Shown piece by piece: positions 12,168 to 25,900 of a DNA stretch of 64,000 nucleotides. Origin of the DNA: Colius striatus (lineage: Eukaryota > Chordata > Aves > Coliiformes > Coliidae); NCBI RefSeq assembly GCF_028858725.1, contig NC_084773.1, positions 8,794,350 to 8,858,349 on the forward strand, read 5' to 3'. Numbering within the stretch: position 1 is the first letter of the stretch; every line of letters begins with the position of its first letter. Below the pieces are notes generated by a model that worked only from the letters and a program-made list of their open reading frames with translations, was not told the DNA's origin and ran no database searches. A program made the position numbers and the translations under genes.

Positions 12168-15100
12168 GTAAGATCTGTGGAACACTTTCAGCCACTAACC
12201 TTCTTAATCATGTGCACTCCTGCCATGCCTGGTTAGCTCCCTATATTCTCAGAGCCGTTATTATCAGTTATGAGGCAAGCACAGCAAGGAATTGAAACAA
12301 AAAAAAAATCTTTTCCACTCTTAAATTCCGGATGCTTTTCCCACATCAAATACTTCGTGCGAGACATCACTAGAGGAGGCACAAAATGATCCAGGACTCA
12401 ATAACATGCTCAGTAATGTAAACTACACATTAATAGCTCTGCTACAACTACACAGTATGTAATCGTAATGTGTACAGCAAAGTCAAAGAATGCTAGTTAA
12501 GTTGAAGATCATAACTGAATGAGTTCAGCCTCTTATTTCAATAGCCTTTTCCTGTCCCTACATTTTTCATTGAGCAGCTACCCTCATTGAATGACCGACC
12601 ACTGTCTGTATAAATAATGACAGCTATGATTATAGTATTCCTCTGACAACTGTAAAATTAGTATTCATGTTAAGGTTTATTAGAGAAAGACCTTCTTCTG
12701 TTGAGAGTGAACACTTAGTGAGCCTATAACATACAAACTACAGATCTTATATGGGGAAAAAAAAAAAAAGGAAATTAAGTAGACAAAAAACCTTAACAGC
12801 AAAACTAGGTGTCTGCCCTAGCAATTTACACTTTTAGAAATAATTCCATTTCTACATCTACATACAAAAAGTGAAATATATTAGGTAATGATGGCTTTTG
12901 GAAGTGATATTCAGTTTAAATATCTATTTGCCCCATGCAGTCAAAATTAATGGCAACAAACTTTCTAGGGAAGGTGAGAAAGCACTCACTGGAGAGCAAA
13001 AGAATGCAATGGCATTGTGAGAATGCAGCTTTGCAAGCTCTCCAAATCCTGTCACAATTGTAACAAATCATGAGGCAAAGCTTCGCCTGCTCCCCAAAAA
13101 GGTCTGTACAAGAATGCCTAAGAATTACTATTTTATAGAATTTCTTTCCATAAACTTCCCTAAGTGTACATTTCCTGATTTGTGACATTTCCTGTGATTT
13201 ACTGAAAGTGAAAATTCAAAATCATACTGTTCATAACATTCAGAATGATTGATTTGAAAATTTGAATACTTTATTTCCATCATGATAGTCACAGTATACC
13301 TTTTGTCTAAAATTTTAAAAACTTAGGATAAAAATATGAAGAGACAAATACAAGTGAGGTGAAGAGCTAGATACAACCTTTATTTCAATTAGTATTTTTC
13401 ATATTTGTCTCTCTTTTGTCAGACAAATTAATAACCTTTAAGGATAATTATTAGTGATTTAAAGGATGATACAGTGGTGAGTTTATAGATTTGGACACAG
13501 TTTCATCTCTTCTAGAGGAAACATCAGAGGAGGTGTGAAGTTATTGGAGGAACAAGTAAATATTAGCAATGAAGGTTGGACTTTCTCATGTAGCAAAGGA
13601 CTGAACGGCATTGTGTTCTGAAATACTGTGTCTAAATGGTAGAGAATCAATTTCTTATTGAAGATGTGAAATCCAAAATGAGACAAGCTTAAACTATTTT
13701 AATTTGCTGTATAATTTCTGAGCATCTTGAAGTCAGTATACTGACCATCTTTCATCCTCAAACCAAATGAATGCTGCCAAAACTGGGACAGGACATAAAG
13801 TAGGTACAGCAATCCTACATTGTTTCTTCCATACTCAGGAAAAAAACAAGCTATATATGTTAGAACACAGATATATATAGGTCTGTATCAAATACAGCTC
13901 ACTTCTAATTGTTTCTGTTCCTAGAATAAGTGTACCAGGCCACAAATACTGACAAGTTAAAAGGTGTAAGTTTGTAATGTTAATCAGCTTGGATTTTCAC
14001 AGCATCTCACGTTGGTGGATACTGAAGAGCCATTGATATGCAAAGAGATCACTCATTAAAAATTCTAGTAAGAGAATTACCTTTGAACAAGAGAAACTAT
14101 GTACTGTTGTGAAACCTTACATGCGCATCTAAACAATATTTTATTCCAAATTCTTTACTTACTTTAGTAGGTGCATTTATTCAATTCTTGCCTTGATTAG
14201 GAAAATAACAAAGTGTCTTAGAACTGAAATTGCCCAGCATTCATTTAAAATTACACAGTTTGGTAACATTTTTAAATGCAGAAGTTTTTACTAAAATGCA
14301 AACATAAGCTTCCTTCAGTGTCATGTTAAACACAAAAATTCATCCTTTTGGCCTCGTCTCATACTCTTCTGTTGCAAGACCTTATGCATTTACAAATCCA
14401 TAACCTAATCTGTCACATACAACTGACAGGCTAATCAACCATGGGTATCCAGTGTGGCTTAGATGGCAGTGGCGAAGTGACAAGGGCAAATCATGCAGCT
14501 GAAAAAGCATGCTACAAGACCCGCAAGAGCTGGAGTCTGTCTATCATGTGAGCAAATACTCATCTCCCTCACAGCTCACATGTTGGGACCTCAATAAACT
14601 GAAAGGGCTGGAGTGCATAGGAGGGATTGACATGTGGAAAATCAAATATGGAGGGAAAACACTTCTTTTATGATGCACAAAACCCATTGGTGTGGTCAAC
14701 AGATGGAATGTAGCCAGATGCTCATTACAGCAATGCTATTGACATTGCTACAATTAAGGTAAGAGTCACTGTTTCCACTGTAAACTCCTGTTTGCAAGAC
14801 CTTATAAATTGGCCGTAAAACTTCACTTCAGGCAGAACCTTAACACACAAGGTCTCAGCATTAAAGTATGTTGCACATATATTAAATAAATGGTATGCCT
14901 TTCAGATTACATGGTAGCTCAAAACAGGTTTCCTATTCTTGTTCTAGTATTCTCTGCACTCCTTACACTCAGAAAAACCTTTGTGTCTACTGAGTAGAAT
15001 GATGGAATTTTCCACTCTAATTACAATTTTCCATAGTTGGTAGTAGTTTAATTTCTTATTTTATTATCGCGTTCATAAGCTAAGTTGTTAGCTTTGGAAA

Positions 15101-15384
15101 ACTGGTTATCATCTTCTGAAACAGTATTTGTTACTTCACAAGACCTCCTATATATTAATTTAACTTAATCAAAATATAGTTTCACATAATAAAGCACCTT
15201 GGTTAAAAAGGAAGCATTATAGTTTTTAGTCTATTTTCCTCACATAAACACCCACCCCTCCCAACATAAAACAAATTCAGCCAGCTAAAACTGTATGTTA
15301 TCCTTTGTCCCGGAAGTAAGAGAGGAAAATTTCCTTGGATTTCAACAGGAGCAGACCCAAGCTTTCAAAATACATGGGTGCATT
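12168..15384. other. Gene-free stretch
   Basis: Nothing recognisable apart from simple A/T runs. The 90-codon minus-strand frame at 12,916-13,188 and the 67-codon one at 13,483-13,686 resemble no protein family I know and lack coding-like composition. Confidence 0.55.
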
Positions 15385-15560
15385 ACATTATAATTACTTC
15401 TTATTTATAGAGTGCTGACAGTAGGCTCAGTGCTGTACAAACAAAAGAAGACATGGTCCCTGCCCCTTGGGGCTTACAATCTGAAAACATAACAATTGAG
15501 GCACATAAAACATAAAGTGCTGATACAGTCTACAGTGGAACACTGATATGTTTGTTTTCC
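15385..15560 (+). mobile_element. L2-like LINE 3' UTR fragment
   Basis: The plus strand carries AGTGCTGACAG, CTCAGTGCTGTACAAAC, GACATGGTCCCTGCCCCTTG and GGGGCTTACAATCTG, followed by a part resembling GACACATAAA. This order matches the L2 3' region, which reads roughly 'gcactgtgctaggcgctgg... ggtccctgccctcaaggagcttacaatct... gacacataaac'. L2 has been inactive for a very long time in amniotes, so survival in a readable state is notable. The boundaries are approximate. Confidence 0.65.
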
Positions 15561-17238
15561 CATAAATTGTTCTTTGAGGGTATAGGGAAAAGGGGTAGAT
15601 AGTCTTTTTAAGAGGGGATTTGAGAGAATTCATATTCCCACTACTGTCTTCTAAATTCCCCATCAAATATGACTATGAGAAAAAAAAAAAATCTATGTAA
15701 GGACTTTGTAGATAATTATTGCTACAGAAAAAAAACTTTGTGTTCTCTGTAAAAGGAGCTGAAATGCTACTGTGTGTCTATATTCCTCAGCTACTGAAAA
15801 GCATACACCATTCATCTACTTCTCCATGAAACACAACTGTGTCTTTATACCATTCTATGATTCTATACATACACATAACTGCATAACAAACTATGGTTGG
15901 TACTCTGATTAGTAAAGTTATCTACAGCAGGACAGAATAGTGCACTTCTCAGTAGAGCCTCTGTATTTGTGAATCTTGGATTGAGATCCATAAAACCAGT
16001 GCACTTTCTTTTTAAAGAAAATTGAAGCTGAGTTTTCTAAAGCTCAGGAAAGACACTCATCTAACTGCTCTACGGAAGTGTCCATTTCAGAAACTCTCCA
16101 GGAGAAAGAGAACATTTAATTCCATTCCCGTCCAGACTTTGCCAGTTATGTTCCCAGCAGACACCAAGTCATACCATTCTACAGAGCAAGTCCTTGTTTT
16201 CAGATCAGTAGCTTTACGCTTAATTAAATCAGAGCAGCTACAATGCAAATATTAAAGTAACCACGCCTTTCTCCTAATTTCATCTCTCTGGGTAGCCTCA
16301 GCTATACAGTATGCCCTGTATGTCTTCCTACTGCCAAATTAAGTTAGGAAAAATGTTGGAAACAGGAAGACAGTTTGGCACATACAACACTTAATCCGAA
16401 CTAAAGTGCTAATGTTAATGTTTTGAAGCACTCCCCAATTGAGTACATGACAAAATCCAGTCAAAACTTTGTAAGAGCAAGATCCTGCAGCTCCACAGTC
16501 CAAGTGCCTGAGACTATGGCTTTGCATTCTTCACATAAACTTCTTATGACCTATGGCTTCACGGCTGGATACAGTTTTTAAATTAATCCAGCCTTGATTA
16601 TTTATCACACTGGGTCAGTGACAAGTTTTTAAAAAAACTGTTCTTTAAATAAACATTTACACTGTTCACTTAATAGACTGTAATGTCTTCACAGAATTAT
16701 AGGGTGGTGGTTTTTGTTGGGGAAGTAAGAGATCAAGACTGGAAGGCCTAAAATTTGACCTATCCTGGCAATGATCCCCCTTTCCATTTATTTATGTTTC
16801 TAACTTGCTTGCCACTGGTAAAATTAAATTAACGAAAAGCAAGTGATATTAATACCAAAATAATCAAATTAATGTGCAGGGCATTAGAAAAAATAGCTAA
16901 GAATTAACAACTATATAATACTATAATACTATGAAATAATGTGCAATCTTACTACAATGTCCAAGTAATTTGTACCTTTCCAAAACATCATTTAATTGAG
17001 AGAATGTTCAAATTCGAAAAGTGTAACTCCTTCCATGAAGGCAGCAGAAAGAATACTCCTGTCATACACATGGAAGAGAAACACATCTTTATTACGTAGA
17101 TACTCACAACCTATTTGAAAAGAGTTCCAGTAGGAAAAAGCTCTGCCAAGGGAAACAGTAGCCTTGAATTTAAGGGTCACCTTCAAGGACACAGGCATTT
17201 TAGCTAGGTGCTAATGACAGCCCAAGTGAGTTAGGATC

Positions 17239-17260
17239 ATCACATCACATCACATCACAT
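17239..17260 (+). repeat. (CACAT)4 microsatellite
   Basis: Four exact CACAT units span 17,241-17,260, preceded by a partial unit. This is a short pentanucleotide tract and may be polymorphic. Confidence 0.9.
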
Positions 17261-17637
17261 TTGCATGAATTACTATGGTTCCCTAAGTCTAAAGGAAGAA
17301 ATCTGTAAGGAAATGTGAGTGTCGTGTTTTTTGCAGATTTCTTTGACGTTACATTAGTTATCATCTGTAAAACGGGATGGAAAGGTTTTTACCATAAACT
17401 TTTGCCATAATTGTGTAGGGGCTGCAACGGAAAAAATTCAAGATCAAATTATGTTCCACTTGAAGGAACATCTTAGAGGAGAACTGACACAAAATGTGGT
17501 GCTGTGAAAGGGATACACACACATCCCAACTCAGGTATGCAAAACAGGACTTCTGAAATAAGCATATTTTAACTGAAGAGAAGGATGTTGGTGAAGGGGA
17601 GATGATGCCTTTGCCCATGGTGAGGGACAATGACAAA

Positions 17638-17686
17638 AAGATCTTTAAAGGTCCCTTCCAGCACAAACCATTCTGTAATTCTGTGG
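17638..17686 (+). mobile_element. CR1 3'-terminal stub
   Basis: The plus strand has GATCTTTAAAGGTCCCTTCC followed by AACCATTCTGTAATTCTGTG, the last ~50 bp of a CR1 element including a decayed (ATTCTATG)2 tail. Upstream sequence may belong to the same element but is not recognisable. The 132-codon minus-strand frame that crosses it is therefore unlikely to be a gene. Confidence 0.75.
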
Positions 17687-20600
17687 TAAGAAATCTATGG
17701 CAGATTAACTCAAATTTGCAGTTTTTCTCAGACATCCAAATGTTGAAATACTGTATCAAACTAATTTCAGTATAATTACACTAGAGTTGAATATCAGATT
17801 TTAGAAGAGATAGTGGAAAAAGAAAGAGGCATTTAATTTTCAACCACCTAACCACAGTGAAGTAGAATTTCTGCTGACAGCACCTTGCAAATAAATACAT
17901 GGGGGAAAAAAGTAACTGAACACCCTCCCTTCATACACATTTTAACACACGTTCCTGAGAGTTGTTCTATTCCTCAATATTATGATTAAATGCACTTACG
18001 CTACTTGAGACATCTTTGCACTGTTACTATGTTCAGAGGCAATGAAGAGTGTTATTTACACACTGAGTGTAGGTGAATGTAGATGATGTCTAGAAGTATT
18101 AACTGGCATAAAGGACATCTCAAGGATAAGAAATGAGATTTAAGACAACCCACCTAAGACTCTATCCAGGCTTAGTGACAACCAATCTGCGAAGAGATAT
18201 TTACAAGGTAGTTATAGCCTGACTTTTATCCTGAAAATATTACAGAATCCTAAAAAAGCTTGAAGAGAACAGTAAAATGGATAACAAAGAAAGAATTTGA
18301 AAATATGTGGTGTGATAAACGATACGGGACATGCATGGTGTACTGTGAGTGCATTTGATATGTTTGTGCACACACTACAATCCACAGCCAATTACAACAG
18401 ATACACATGTGATCATCTGCTTTTCTTGCTTGCAACTGACAACTACCTAACAGAAGTTGCCTTCTCATGCTCCTGGCACCACTATATTATGAATGAAGCC
18501 TACCACTTTCTGCTGATCTTTACTATAGTAATTTTTGTTTTTCTGAAATATTGCCACATTTCTCTCAGATACTCCCCAGTTATTCATACATACAATATAT
18601 ATACATGATTCGAATATAAATATTGGGTAAAGCTTAATTAATTTGCAAACAACACCTAAATCAAATCACTTGAAAAAAATCCATTTGGTCCTTATCTTAT
18701 AAGAACACATGGAATAATATGATGCAAAATTCATGCTTACAGACTTGCCAAATACCATGAGTTGAGTATTTTACACATTTAAACAAAGAAATCTAACCAT
18801 AATTTTAAAGGTTATTTTTAAACTTCTAAAATCTGACTAAATTTTCTCATAGTATGAAAAAAGCACCAATGAATAAATAAATCTGTGCCAAGGACATTTT
18901 ATTCTAAAAGGATTTTTGTTATTTGGAAGACCTAAAAAAATTAGTTTCATAATGATGTTTGTATCACCTCAAAAGCCTTTTTCTCTTCCATGTTAGGAGA
19001 TTGTCATAGCAAGCCAGAGAGTTTATGGTGACTTCTACTGTTTTTATTGAACACTACATGAACCAGGATTTAAAGTGTAGGTCACCTTTTGCAATGTACA
19101 TTACAGTAGATCATCAGTTGTCACTTATTTATATAACTTTTATTTGTTTAAGTTTAAAATTCTTTTTTCTACAATTAGTATGGTCAATTATATAGAATTA
19201 ATTACATTTCCATAAATTTTTAACTTCATTCATGTTGCACTTCAAAGGCTGCACATACTTACAACAGTGAAAAATGGAAACCACCAGTGATTTCACTTTC
19301 TATGTGTTTAGAATAGGTAAATAAATAAATTAAATTAGACAATACTAATTGAATTGTAAACATATTTAATACATTTAAACATTAAAATGTTTAATGCATT
19401 TCTAGGTAAACACATGTGTTACTAAGGATTAGTCTGCAACTATAATGTTTTATTAATGCAAAATGAAAAGCAATTGACTAAACTACCTGCAACAGGATAC
19501 AAAACTCCCTTACAGAACTCCCCTATTTGCTCCTTGCTGGGGTTGGCTCAGTCACAGGGAAAAGAGGAATCTTATCTTCTCTTTGATAAAAGGCTATTGC
19601 AGATATCCTTCTGATATCCAGGAAATATAATGTCTAATGAATAGGCACTTTGTTACAGAAGTTCAACTTCTGGTTAGAAATAATTTTTCAAGTGCTATAT
19701 ATAAGAAATGACAACTGAAATCTATCCAAAGAAAGAATAGTCTGTATGATTTATAGCCTGCAATGATGGGAAAACTCTGTTTTCGTTATGCTGAATCAGT
19801 AAAGACATTACTGGGTGATTTTTTATTTGACCTTTAAGGGACCGGTTATGTAGGTAAAATGTAAAGACCTTATGTGAGTGAACTGTTTGAAAGGGAACAA
19901 AACCCCTGTATTGGTTGAACACATTAGTATTTGAAAATACTGGGATTGTTTTGTTTGTTTTAGCAGTATACTCCTAAAACAGCACAAACATGCATTAAAA
20001 TTTATGCCAATGGATATAATTTTACAACTGTCTTGAGTTTATCTCCACTCTTGGTAAAAAGCAACATCCTGCCTTCCTCTGCTCTCTCTCCCTACCCCTC
20101 CCACCTCCCAGTCACAGGCACAAAGTTCTTACCATTGGCCTTTTTTAGCATTACTGTTCATTTGGCTAACTGGTGAGTTGGATAAGCTCACAGATTCAAC
20201 AAAGCAATAATTTTTAACTTTTAATTTAGGTTTTTTGGGGGGAGTAAGGTTTATTGTTTAGCCATATCTGCAAGATGAGTGTAAGTACTGGCAAAAAGAC
20301 CACTGAGCCAGGAGTCAAGGAAAGGGCAGGAGTGACCTTCACAGCAGCACCAATAGACTTAGACTAGCTTTCACAGATAATAGAAAATACTTCTGGATAT
20401 TTTGTATTTTCTACACAGACTGTTCCTTTTCTGGTTCTTCATGCATTATTGCTATCTTCTGACATGTAGTTATTCTTACCATGTGGCCACTACTAAACTT
20501 ATATGAATTAGAATGCCGTGCTCTCCTATGAAATATCTTTAAAATTAAAGATTTTTGCAAGTTTATTTGATTTCTGTTTTATGAAGCTAAGAAAACAGAC

Positions 20601-22186
20601 AAGTCAGCCTATTGATAAAGGGAGTTAAAGCTCTTCTCCTTTAGGTAACACATTCAAGCTAGTAATTACTTCAAAATTGCTACAATCAAATAGCACTATA
20701 GCTGGCTAACATTAAATTAGTTATTATCGTCTGTATTCTTAATAGACAATAAGAAGTAGAGTTGGCCAACACAGTGTTACTAGCAATCTAAATGAGAAAT
20801 CAAGACAGCGAAGACAAGACTCAGGGTTTCCAAATATAGAAAAGAGATCCATTCATAGGACTCTCCTGACTACTCTAATAAATTCACATACCAAAGTGTA
20901 CTGGCAGTAGTGGAGGCACCAGGAAGGTATGTGCTAAGTTCCTTTCACAGCAGTTCAATCTCATATAGAAATAAGGAATTTAATGATCTCTAGATATGTA
21001 AGTAAGTTTGTTTCTTAGCTTCTCTGTTCCTGACTGCTGATGAACTAGTCTCCTTGATACAAGCCCCAAGTCCTCCAGTTGAGAAGAGCCATTTACACAG
21101 AACTTCTGATGCTAGCAAAGACCTTTCAGGTAGTTTATTATCATGTCCACAACACTTCTGCTTTATCTTTGTTTGCATGAAGTGCAAAATACAAATACAT
21201 AAATTATTCTTATTTCTGTACTACCTGTTTATATGTTTTCATGTATTTCACTGAGCATATACTCTTGGTAAAAAAAAAAAAAAATAATCTCAGTGCAAAC
21301 AAGGGTCTCAGTAACCTGATCTTACTTTGAAGTTGGCACGCTTCGAACAGGAATGTCATCTTAAGCAAAAACCTATTCATGATAAAATACAGTGGAAAAG
21401 TGATACAAAACCTGTATTCCTCAGCTTTATGTAAAATTTTGATTAAAGCCTGAAGTCTGTCAGGATGGAAGCAAGTGTCATAGCACTACTGAGCATTAGT
21501 CAAATTTGGCTCAAAAAGTATTTGTTCCCTTCTGTCCATCAATAAGCATGCATTTAAAAATTATCTGAGCTGCCATTTGCTTGTGAAGTACCTCAGACTT
21601 AAGGATGGTTTATATACAGCTGCCTCTTCTCTAAGAACATAAATCAGTCGTAAGTTTTTTTAAAAAATATTACTTTTTAGTACACATGCTCTATTCAAGT
21701 ACATTATCTACAGATTGAGCTGCTTGCTACACATGTGTACATGTTAGTTCTTTCCATTAAGTTGAGCTACTCATTTTCTGCAGTACCACCTGAATCATGC
21801 CTATCAAAAATTGTCATTCCCATGTAACATAATTCCAAGAAAAATTCACGTCAGATGTAATCTTGACAAGTCACTTGGAATCACCTCTAAAATAACTAAA
21901 AGCATGCATTCTTCCAAGGAAGGAACTGATATGATAAAAACGTCTCAGATGTCTAATCTGTTCACATGAGAATCTGCCAGTAGAACACCGAAACTGTAAG
22001 AGTAAACACCTTTATAATCTATTATTACAAGGAATAATGATTTCTGAAACTTGTCTTAGACTCCCAGTTAAAATCTTTCTCTCACATTTTCTTGTTTGCA
22101 TGGAAACTCCAGCAACAAAATGCATTTTCAAAACTGACATCTAATTTTGTTCACATATATTTCTTTAGATTTACCTCTGAAAAATT
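17687..22186. other. Gene-free stretch
   Basis: AT-rich, with stops throughout. Overlapping opposite frames at 18,250-18,608 (72 and 103 codons) show no motif. A pyrimidine-rich patch at 20,080-20,110 and an A15 run at 21,270-21,284 are the only compositional features. Confidence 0.55.
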
Positions 22187-22937
22187 AGAATCATAGAATC
22201 TTAGAATGGTAGGGGTTGGAAGGGATCTCCAGAGATCATCTAGTCCAACCCCCCTGCAGAAGCAGGGTCCCCTAGATCAGGTCGCATAGGAACATGTCCA
22301 GGTGGGTCTTGAAGACTTCCAAGGAAGGAGACTCCACAATCCCTCTGGGCAGCCTGTGCCAGGGCTCCCTCACCTCAACAGTGAAATAGTTTTTCTTATA
22401 TTTAACTGGAACTTTTTGTGTTCCAGCTTCATCCCATTACCCCTTGTCCTGTTGCTAGCTACTATAGAAAAAAGGGATGTCCCAACCTCCTGACACCCAC
22501 CATTTAGATATTTGTAAATGTTAATAAGATCTCCTCTCAGTCTCCTCTTTTCTAGACTAAACAGCCCCAGGTCCCGCAATCTTTCCTTGTATGAAAGATG
22601 TTCCAGTCCCCTGATCATCTTGGTGGCCCTGTGCTGGACTCTCTCCAGCACTTCCCTGTCCCTCTTGAGCTGAGGAGCCCAGAACTGGACACAAGACTCC
22701 AGTTGAAGCCTCACCAGGGCAGAGTAGAGGGGGAGAAGAACCTCCCTTGACCTGCTGGCCACACTCTTCTTGATGCATCCCAGGATGTTATTGGCCTTCT
22801 TGGCCACAAGGGCACATTGCTGGCTCATGTTTAGTTTATTATCAATCAGGACTCCCAGGTCTCTCTCTGCAGAGCTGCTCTCCAGCAGTTCAACCCCCAG
22901 CCTGTTCTGGTGCATGGGGTTGTTCCATTCTACTTCC
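22187..22937 (-). mobile_element. 5'-truncated CR1 LINE, RT C-terminus plus 3' UTR
   Basis: This is the best-preserved repeat in the window. Read on the minus strand, it encodes the C-terminal part of the CR1 reverse transcriptase. Family motifs include [60 protein letters not shown] and [15 protein letters not shown]. The main frame (22,939-22,370) is broken near [10 protein letters not shown] by an apparent one-base loss in an A run. The following part, which matches the family's REPWHRLPRGIVESPSLEVF ending, continues in another frame to a stop at 22,274-22,272. The 3' UTR and the terminal (ATTCTATG)-type repeat end at about 22,187. The endonuclease, most of the RT and the 5' end are missing, as is usual for CR1. 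It is not mobile, and is relatively young judged by its intactness. Confidence 0.95.
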
Positions 22938-25900
22938 ATTTAAATCCTTCCTCCAGAACAACGTTGAATTAGTGAAAAAAGATGTTGGGAGCTCTAATTT
23001 ATGAGAACTTCATGTCATTTTTTTCTTTTAAATTAACATAGAGATTTCCAAATCTAACAGTCACCTTCATGCATTTTTAACACTGATCAAAGGTCCAAGA
23101 AATTATTGACAATAATACAGAAAACATTCTATCTCCAAGACAAATTTCAAATGAGGAATCCAGGTATCAATTTGTAAAGTGTAGGCTAGTTATGGTTCGA
23201 TGTGAAATAGAATTCTACATAAACTAATCAAATGGCCAACTACTATATTTTAATCACTAAAAAGCAAATATTTTCAAGAAAAAAATCTACAGCACAAAGT
23301 AACAAAAAATATTATTTCACTATGTCTTCTGTAACGATTTTTTTCAAATATTATTTTAGAAAATCCTTTCCACTGACATTTTTCTCATCACTATTCTTTA
23401 AAGGTAATACATTCATACATCAAAAATGTATGTATGATACCTCCTGGAAAGCAAAGATCTCTGCCTTATCTCCTTAAAGGCACCAGTAGAGGTTATTATT
23501 TTAGAATTACAGAGAGACAAATCAGTGGCTTAAAAAACGCTTTCTAGACTAGGAAATCAACATAAGCTAATTCTGATAGTTCTGCTAATCACTTGATAAA
23601 TCATCTTCAGATACAATATCAAGGCATATGACAGTAGTTTATCTTTGTAACATCTGTCATCCAGAAGCATATCTATCCATCCTTTAAAACATATATATCT
23701 GAACCAAGACACTTCAAGCCACACTTCATTTTGAGTAAAATCAACAAAAGTTAAATAAAACTAGCAAAGTGACTGAATAATTTAGAAAAAAAAAATTAAA
23801 CATACTGACTCAAGCAAAAAATGCAATGGAGACTTTTAAGTGATGTAGAATATCAATAAAAAAACTACCTAAGTTACACATTAAACTAAAAAGCTCTACC
23901 TTCCTGAAAAATGCATTAATTTGAAGACAAGCTGAAAATGGTGGTAACACTAATACGACAACAAGCAATCTAAGTGTTTTTGTCAGAAGCAGTATCACCA
24001 TAAAGGTTTCACAGTTGGTAACGCAATAGATTGGAATAAAAAGGAGTTGGCTTGACTTTTTCACAGCTAAGAAAGTGAAAGATGTCTCTTAGCTCAGGCA
24101 CGTTAGACACTTGGTTGTGCATTCTTTAGAGCAGCATGCAACCTCGGTGGTGCTTTACCATCAACTGTAACTAACTAGGAAACACTAAACCTTTCTCTCT
24201 ATCTGTGACTCTTTTCAGGCACACTCTTCTCAGACTCCCCACATTGTGTCCTCTAGAATGAACTGCTGTAACCTGGAAGTAATTTGGAAATATTACCCCA
24301 ATTTCCAATCATGGAGTGGGCTGCTGTACGTATAGAAGCATGGAGCTCCAACCTCCCAGAGTCTATCTATGCCTACTTATAGCTCAAAATGCTAAGTTGT
24401 TTCATTCTTAGGACAAAGGCATATCTAAGTAGTCAATGTAATATCTTGCAGCCATATTAGGCTGTATGTGAATGTTTCACCATCATTACTAGAAACAATA
24501 CAGCTTTGCAACCTCACAAACATCTCAGGACAATTTGTTTCTGTAGTGTCACACATTCATGTCAATAAGATATAAAACTCTGCATTAAATTCTGAATAGT
24601 TGTCAGAATTTACTTTTTTTTTTTTTTGAGCTATAGCAAGAGAATGATCTAAATCAATGTCATCCTAAAAACTGGAACAAAACTTTGCAAGACAGAATAG
24701 GTGGTTAAGGAGAAAGCCTATGAATAGTCAAAACTTATCTTCATTATAGAAGCACAATTTGGGAGCATTACCATTGCTCACAATGAATTCCTGTGTCAAT
24801 ATGAAGCTAGAAAATAATAACATACTGAAAGATAGAATTGTTACTGATCTCTTTATCTAGGGTGAATTTTCTGTGGTCATGTTTAGGCAGTATGAAAAAA
24901 CATTTTATAAGTATCTTTCCTTGCTCCAAGAATCAGCTGAAATGTCAGCTCTGTTCCATTAAGATTGGTCCTAACTGAACAGTGCAGTTACCCATGACAG
25001 ATGCCACCTGTGAAATGGGGTATCCCGGTAACTCTTAAAGACATGTTACATATTCCACGAGAACAGGTTCTAGTTTAGTCTGCAAAGTCTGTGCACCTAC
25101 ATTGATTCCTAAAAGTACAAATTACAGCAGGATGCTATTTCTAACCTTTAAACACTTTTAATTATTGTTATTATGTAATTAAATTACAAATTTGAAAAAT
25201 AATAATTTATTACTGAAGAAGACTTGAGCTTGGGGAATTTTTTTTAATTTAAAAAAAAAAGGGCATTTGCCCAATCTTAGCCCTCCCCCAAAGAAATAAA
25301 TAAATAATAATTTTATGTTTATGGCAAGTTGCCAAACCTTAAATTGGCCTCCTTGAGCAGCTGATAGAGCTGGTTTAGTCACTACCACTTTGTTTAAAAA
25401 ACTGAATGAAAACCAGGGAGGCTAAAAATGTCTTGGTTTACATTTACTAATATGTAAGAGAAAAGGAGAAGTGATAATGGATACAGTGAGTGTAGCTATG
25501 CCAAAATACTTTTGAGTCTGTCAGCTTAAAAACAATGAATAAGGAAAAAAAAAGGCTGAAATTTCTCTTTGCAAACAGGGATGTATTGATTTCTTTTGAT
25601 TAGGCTAACCAGTTGGAATTGATCCTGGACCTTTTCAGAAATGAACTAAAGTCTTACTAGAATTCTGAAGGTTTTTAAATAAAGCATAATTTCTTTATGT
25701 TCTCTATTGTAAATTCTTTGCTTTCCTAGAATGATCTCACAGTATTTCACCAAACCTTTCTCAAGATTTTTCCACTAAGGAGGCTCTAGTTTACTCCCTC
25801 TTTTCATTCCTCCTAGAGCCTCTGTATAATATAAGGTTCTCTAAAGATAATAGGGTCTGTGAGTCACAGAAAGGAATAGATCTAAGAACCTAGATTAGAA

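Noticed and set aside
15848..15868. ACCATTCTATGATTCTATAC, identical to a CR1 tail
   Set aside because: Only about 18 bp match and nothing upstream resembles CR1. Possibly an extreme truncation, but too short to call.
17361..17759. 132-codon minus-strand frame, the longest outside the CR1
   Set aside because: It runs antisense through a CR1 3' stub, has no known motif and shows no splice context. I treat it as chance.
22302..22778. Plus-strand and alternate minus-strand frames inside the CR1
   Set aside because: Shadows of the CR1 RT frame.
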